Shown: piece after piece, positions 24,057 to 25,490 of the stretch
How positions within the stretch are numbered: position 1 is the stretch's first letter
How the letters are laid out: every line of letters starts with the position of its first letter
NCBI GenBank assembly: GCA_002492415.1
Contig: DKYK01000005.1
Span: forward strand, 1-25,490
Source: Christensenella sp. UBA7102
Lineage (GTDB): Bacteria; Bacillota; Clostridia; Christensenellales; UBA1750
Direction: 5' to 3'
DNA: 25,490 nt
The notes under the pieces: generated by a model
What the model saw: the letters and a program-made list of their open reading frames with translations, nothing else
Told to the model about the DNA's origin: nothing
Databases searched by the model: none
Made by a program: the position numbers and the translations under genes

Positions 24057-25490
24057 ATGAAGGACGGATTTTTGCGCGTATGCGCCGCCACGCCGCAGCT
24101 GAAGGTGGCGGACTGTGCGTTTAATGCGGAGCGCACCATAGAACTCGCCCATAAGGCCGCGCAGCAGGACGCAGGGCTGGTCGTTTTCCCTGAGCTGGGC
24201 CTCACGGGGTACACATGCGGCGACCTGTTTCTGTCCCAGACGCTGCTGGAGGGCGCAGAGCGTGCATTGAGCGCGGTACTGGAGGGAACGAGGGAGCTGC
24301 GCTGTGTGCTGGCAGTAGGTCTTCCCGTACGGCATGGCGCGGCGCTGTACAACTGCGCGGCGATCCTGTGCGCAGGGCGCCTGCTCGGCCTGGTGCCCAA
24401 GAGCAGCGTGCCCAATTATGCGGAGTTCTACGAGGCACGACACTTTGTCCCGGCGGCGGAGGTGTGCGACGAGGTGACGCTGTGCGGACAGCGCGCGCTG
24501 CTGAGCGCCGCGCAGCTGTTTGCGTGCGACAGTCTGCCCGATTTCGTGCTGGGCGCGGAGATTTGCGAGGACCTGTGGGTGCCTGCGCCGCCCTCGCAGC
24601 GTCTGGCCGCCTCCGGCGCGACGGTAATCGTCAACCTGTCGGCCAGCGACGAAGTCGTGGGCAAGGCCGCTTACCGCCGCCAGCTGGTGACGGGACAGTC
24701 GGGCCGATTGGTATGCGCCTATCTCTATGCCGACGCAGGACAGGGCGAATCCAGCCAGGATATGGTGTTCGCCGGGCACAACCTCATCGCGGAAAACGGT
24801 GCGCTGCTGGCCGAGTCCGCGCGGTATCAAACGGGTCTTACGCTGGCGGATGTGGACGTGGCGCGTCTGATGGGCGAGCGCCGCCGTATGAACACGTATC
24901 CCAAGCAGGCGGAGACACTGCCTGTGACGCACTTTGTGCTGCCGCTGCGCGACCTTGCGCTGCGCCGGGCCGTACAGCCTACGCCCTTTGTTCCGCAGGA
25001 CGAGCGCGGTTTGACTGAGCGCTGCGAGGAGATTCTGGCGATGCAGGCAGAGGGCTTGTGCACTCGCCTGCGCCATACGCACAGCACCCGGGCGGTGGTG
25101 GGGCTGTCCGGCGGGCTGGATTCGACGCTGGCGCTGATCGTGATGGTGCACGCATTCGATCGGATGGGGCTGGACCGCAGCGGCATCATCGCGGTGACGA
25201 TGCCTTGCTTTGGCACCACCAGCCGCACCAAGAACAACGCCATGCTGCTGGCCGAGGCCTATGGCGCGACGCTGCGGCAGGTGAACATCGCCTCCTCGGT
25301 GACGCAGCATTTTGCCGATATCGGCCAGGACCCTGACAACCACGACGTGACCTACGAAAACAGTCAGGCGCGCGAGCGCACGCAGGTGCTGATGGACATC
25401 GCCAATCAATGCGGCGGCCTGGTGGTGGGCACGGGCGACCTGTCGGAACTGGCGCTGGGCTGGGCCACCTATAACGGCGACCACATGTCC
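24057..25490 (+). CDS. nadE: Glutamine-dependent NAD+ synthetase, cut by the window end
   Basis: 478 codons are visible with no stop; the full family is about 640 residues, so roughly a quarter is missing. The N-terminal nitrilase-type amidase domain (about 1-290) carries the catalytic triad E46 (FPELGLTGY), K115 (VPKSSVPNYAEFYE) and C170 (GAEICEDLW) and releases ammonia from glutamine. The C-terminal synthetase domain starts near 320 with the ATP pyrophosphatase loop S351-GGLDS356, then MPCFGTTSRTKNNA and VVGTGDLSELALGWATYNGDH. It converts deamido-NAD to NAD. AAGGAG (24041-24046) lies 10 bases before ATG 24057. It is transcribed divergently from the aldolase gene. Confidence 0.97.
   Translation, partial: MKDGFLRVCAATPQLKVADCAFNAERTIELAHKAAQQDAGLVVFPELGLTGYTCGDLFLSQTLLEGAERALSAVLEGTRELRCVLAVGLPVRHGAALYNCAAILCAGRLLGLVPKSSVPNYAEFYEARHFVPAAEVCDEVTLCGQRALLSAAQLFACDSLPDFVLGAEICEDLWVPAPPSQRLAASGATVIVNLSASDEVVGKAAYRRQLVTGQSGRLVCAYLYADAGQGESSQDMVFAGHNLIAENGALLAESARYQTGLTLADVDVARLMGERRRMNTYPKQAETLPVTHFVLPLRDLALRRAVQPTPFVPQDERGLTERCEEILAMQAEGLCTRLRHTHSTRAVVGLSGGLDSTLALIVMVHAFDRMGLDRSGIIAVTMPCFGTTSRTKNNAMLLAEAYGATLRQVNIASSVTQHFADIGQDPDNHDVTYENSQARERTQVLMDIANQCGGLVVGTGDLSELALGWATYNGDHMS

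Noticed and set aside
23892..25484. A 530-codon open frame on the minus strand
   Set aside because: Antisense to nadE, which shows complete catalytic motifs and a promoter; the minus frame also runs through the divergent promoter region.

Overview
The window is a chromosomal segment of a Gram-positive-type bacterium, most likely a member of Bacillota, class Clostridia (inference). The evidence is the gene order of the division and cell-wall (dcw) cluster, a penicillin-binding protein with PASTA domains, a MurE carrying the meso-diaminopimelate signature DNPR, a tRNA-dependent T-box leader in front of valS, strong GGAGG ribosome-binding sites and sigma-A promoters with 16-17 base spacers. Genes look moderately GC-rich, while the intergenic regions are AT-rich. 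I see no transposase, integrase, tRNA, rRNA or CRISPR array. Most of the window is core housekeeping DNA.

Layout. Positions 1-448 hold no gene but contain a chain of short hairpins at the left edge that could be the end of a structured RNA. At 449-1588 are an acidic double zinc-ribbon protein and a metallophosphoesterase, ended by a terminator. At 1823-13652 one long co-directional cluster runs mraZ, rsmH, an ftsL-like gene, a PASTA-type ftsI/spoVD, murE, mraY, murD, ftsW/spoVE, murA and divIB/ftsQ. An array of GTGG boxes in helical phase, a probable MraZ operator, precedes it. murG, murC and murB are absent from their usual place between ftsW and ftsQ. ftsA and ftsZ follow at 13827-16382 with a probable promoter of their own.

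Right half. valS lies convergent to ftsZ on the minus strand, behind a T-box leader with specifier GUC and a 54-residue two-helix membrane protein that should share its T-box control. Upstream on the same strand is a eukaryotic-type NADP isocitrate dehydrogenase. A RelA/SpoT-type synthetase with a long unrecognised C-terminal region is transcribed in the opposite direction from it. Then come a small membrane protein and a KDPG aldolase fused to a VOC-like domain, both on the minus strand. The aldolase gene has a perfect palindrome on its promoter. The window ends inside a plus-strand glutamine-dependent NAD synthetase (nadE).

How the genes work together. murE, murD, murA and mraY make UDP-MurNAc-peptide and lipid I. 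FtsW and the PBP polymerise and crosslink septal peptidoglycan. FtsL and DivIB scaffold them, FtsA and FtsZ place the ring, and MraZ and RsmH regulate and modify at the head of the cluster. The genes on the right serve central metabolism, NAD synthesis, the stringent response and tRNA charging. I found no convincing new multi-gene system. The best leads are the T-box-linked membrane protein, the C-terminal region of the RelA/SpoT protein, the aldolase-VOC fusion with its palindrome, the GTGG array, the altered FtsA nucleotide site and the left-edge RNA candidate.
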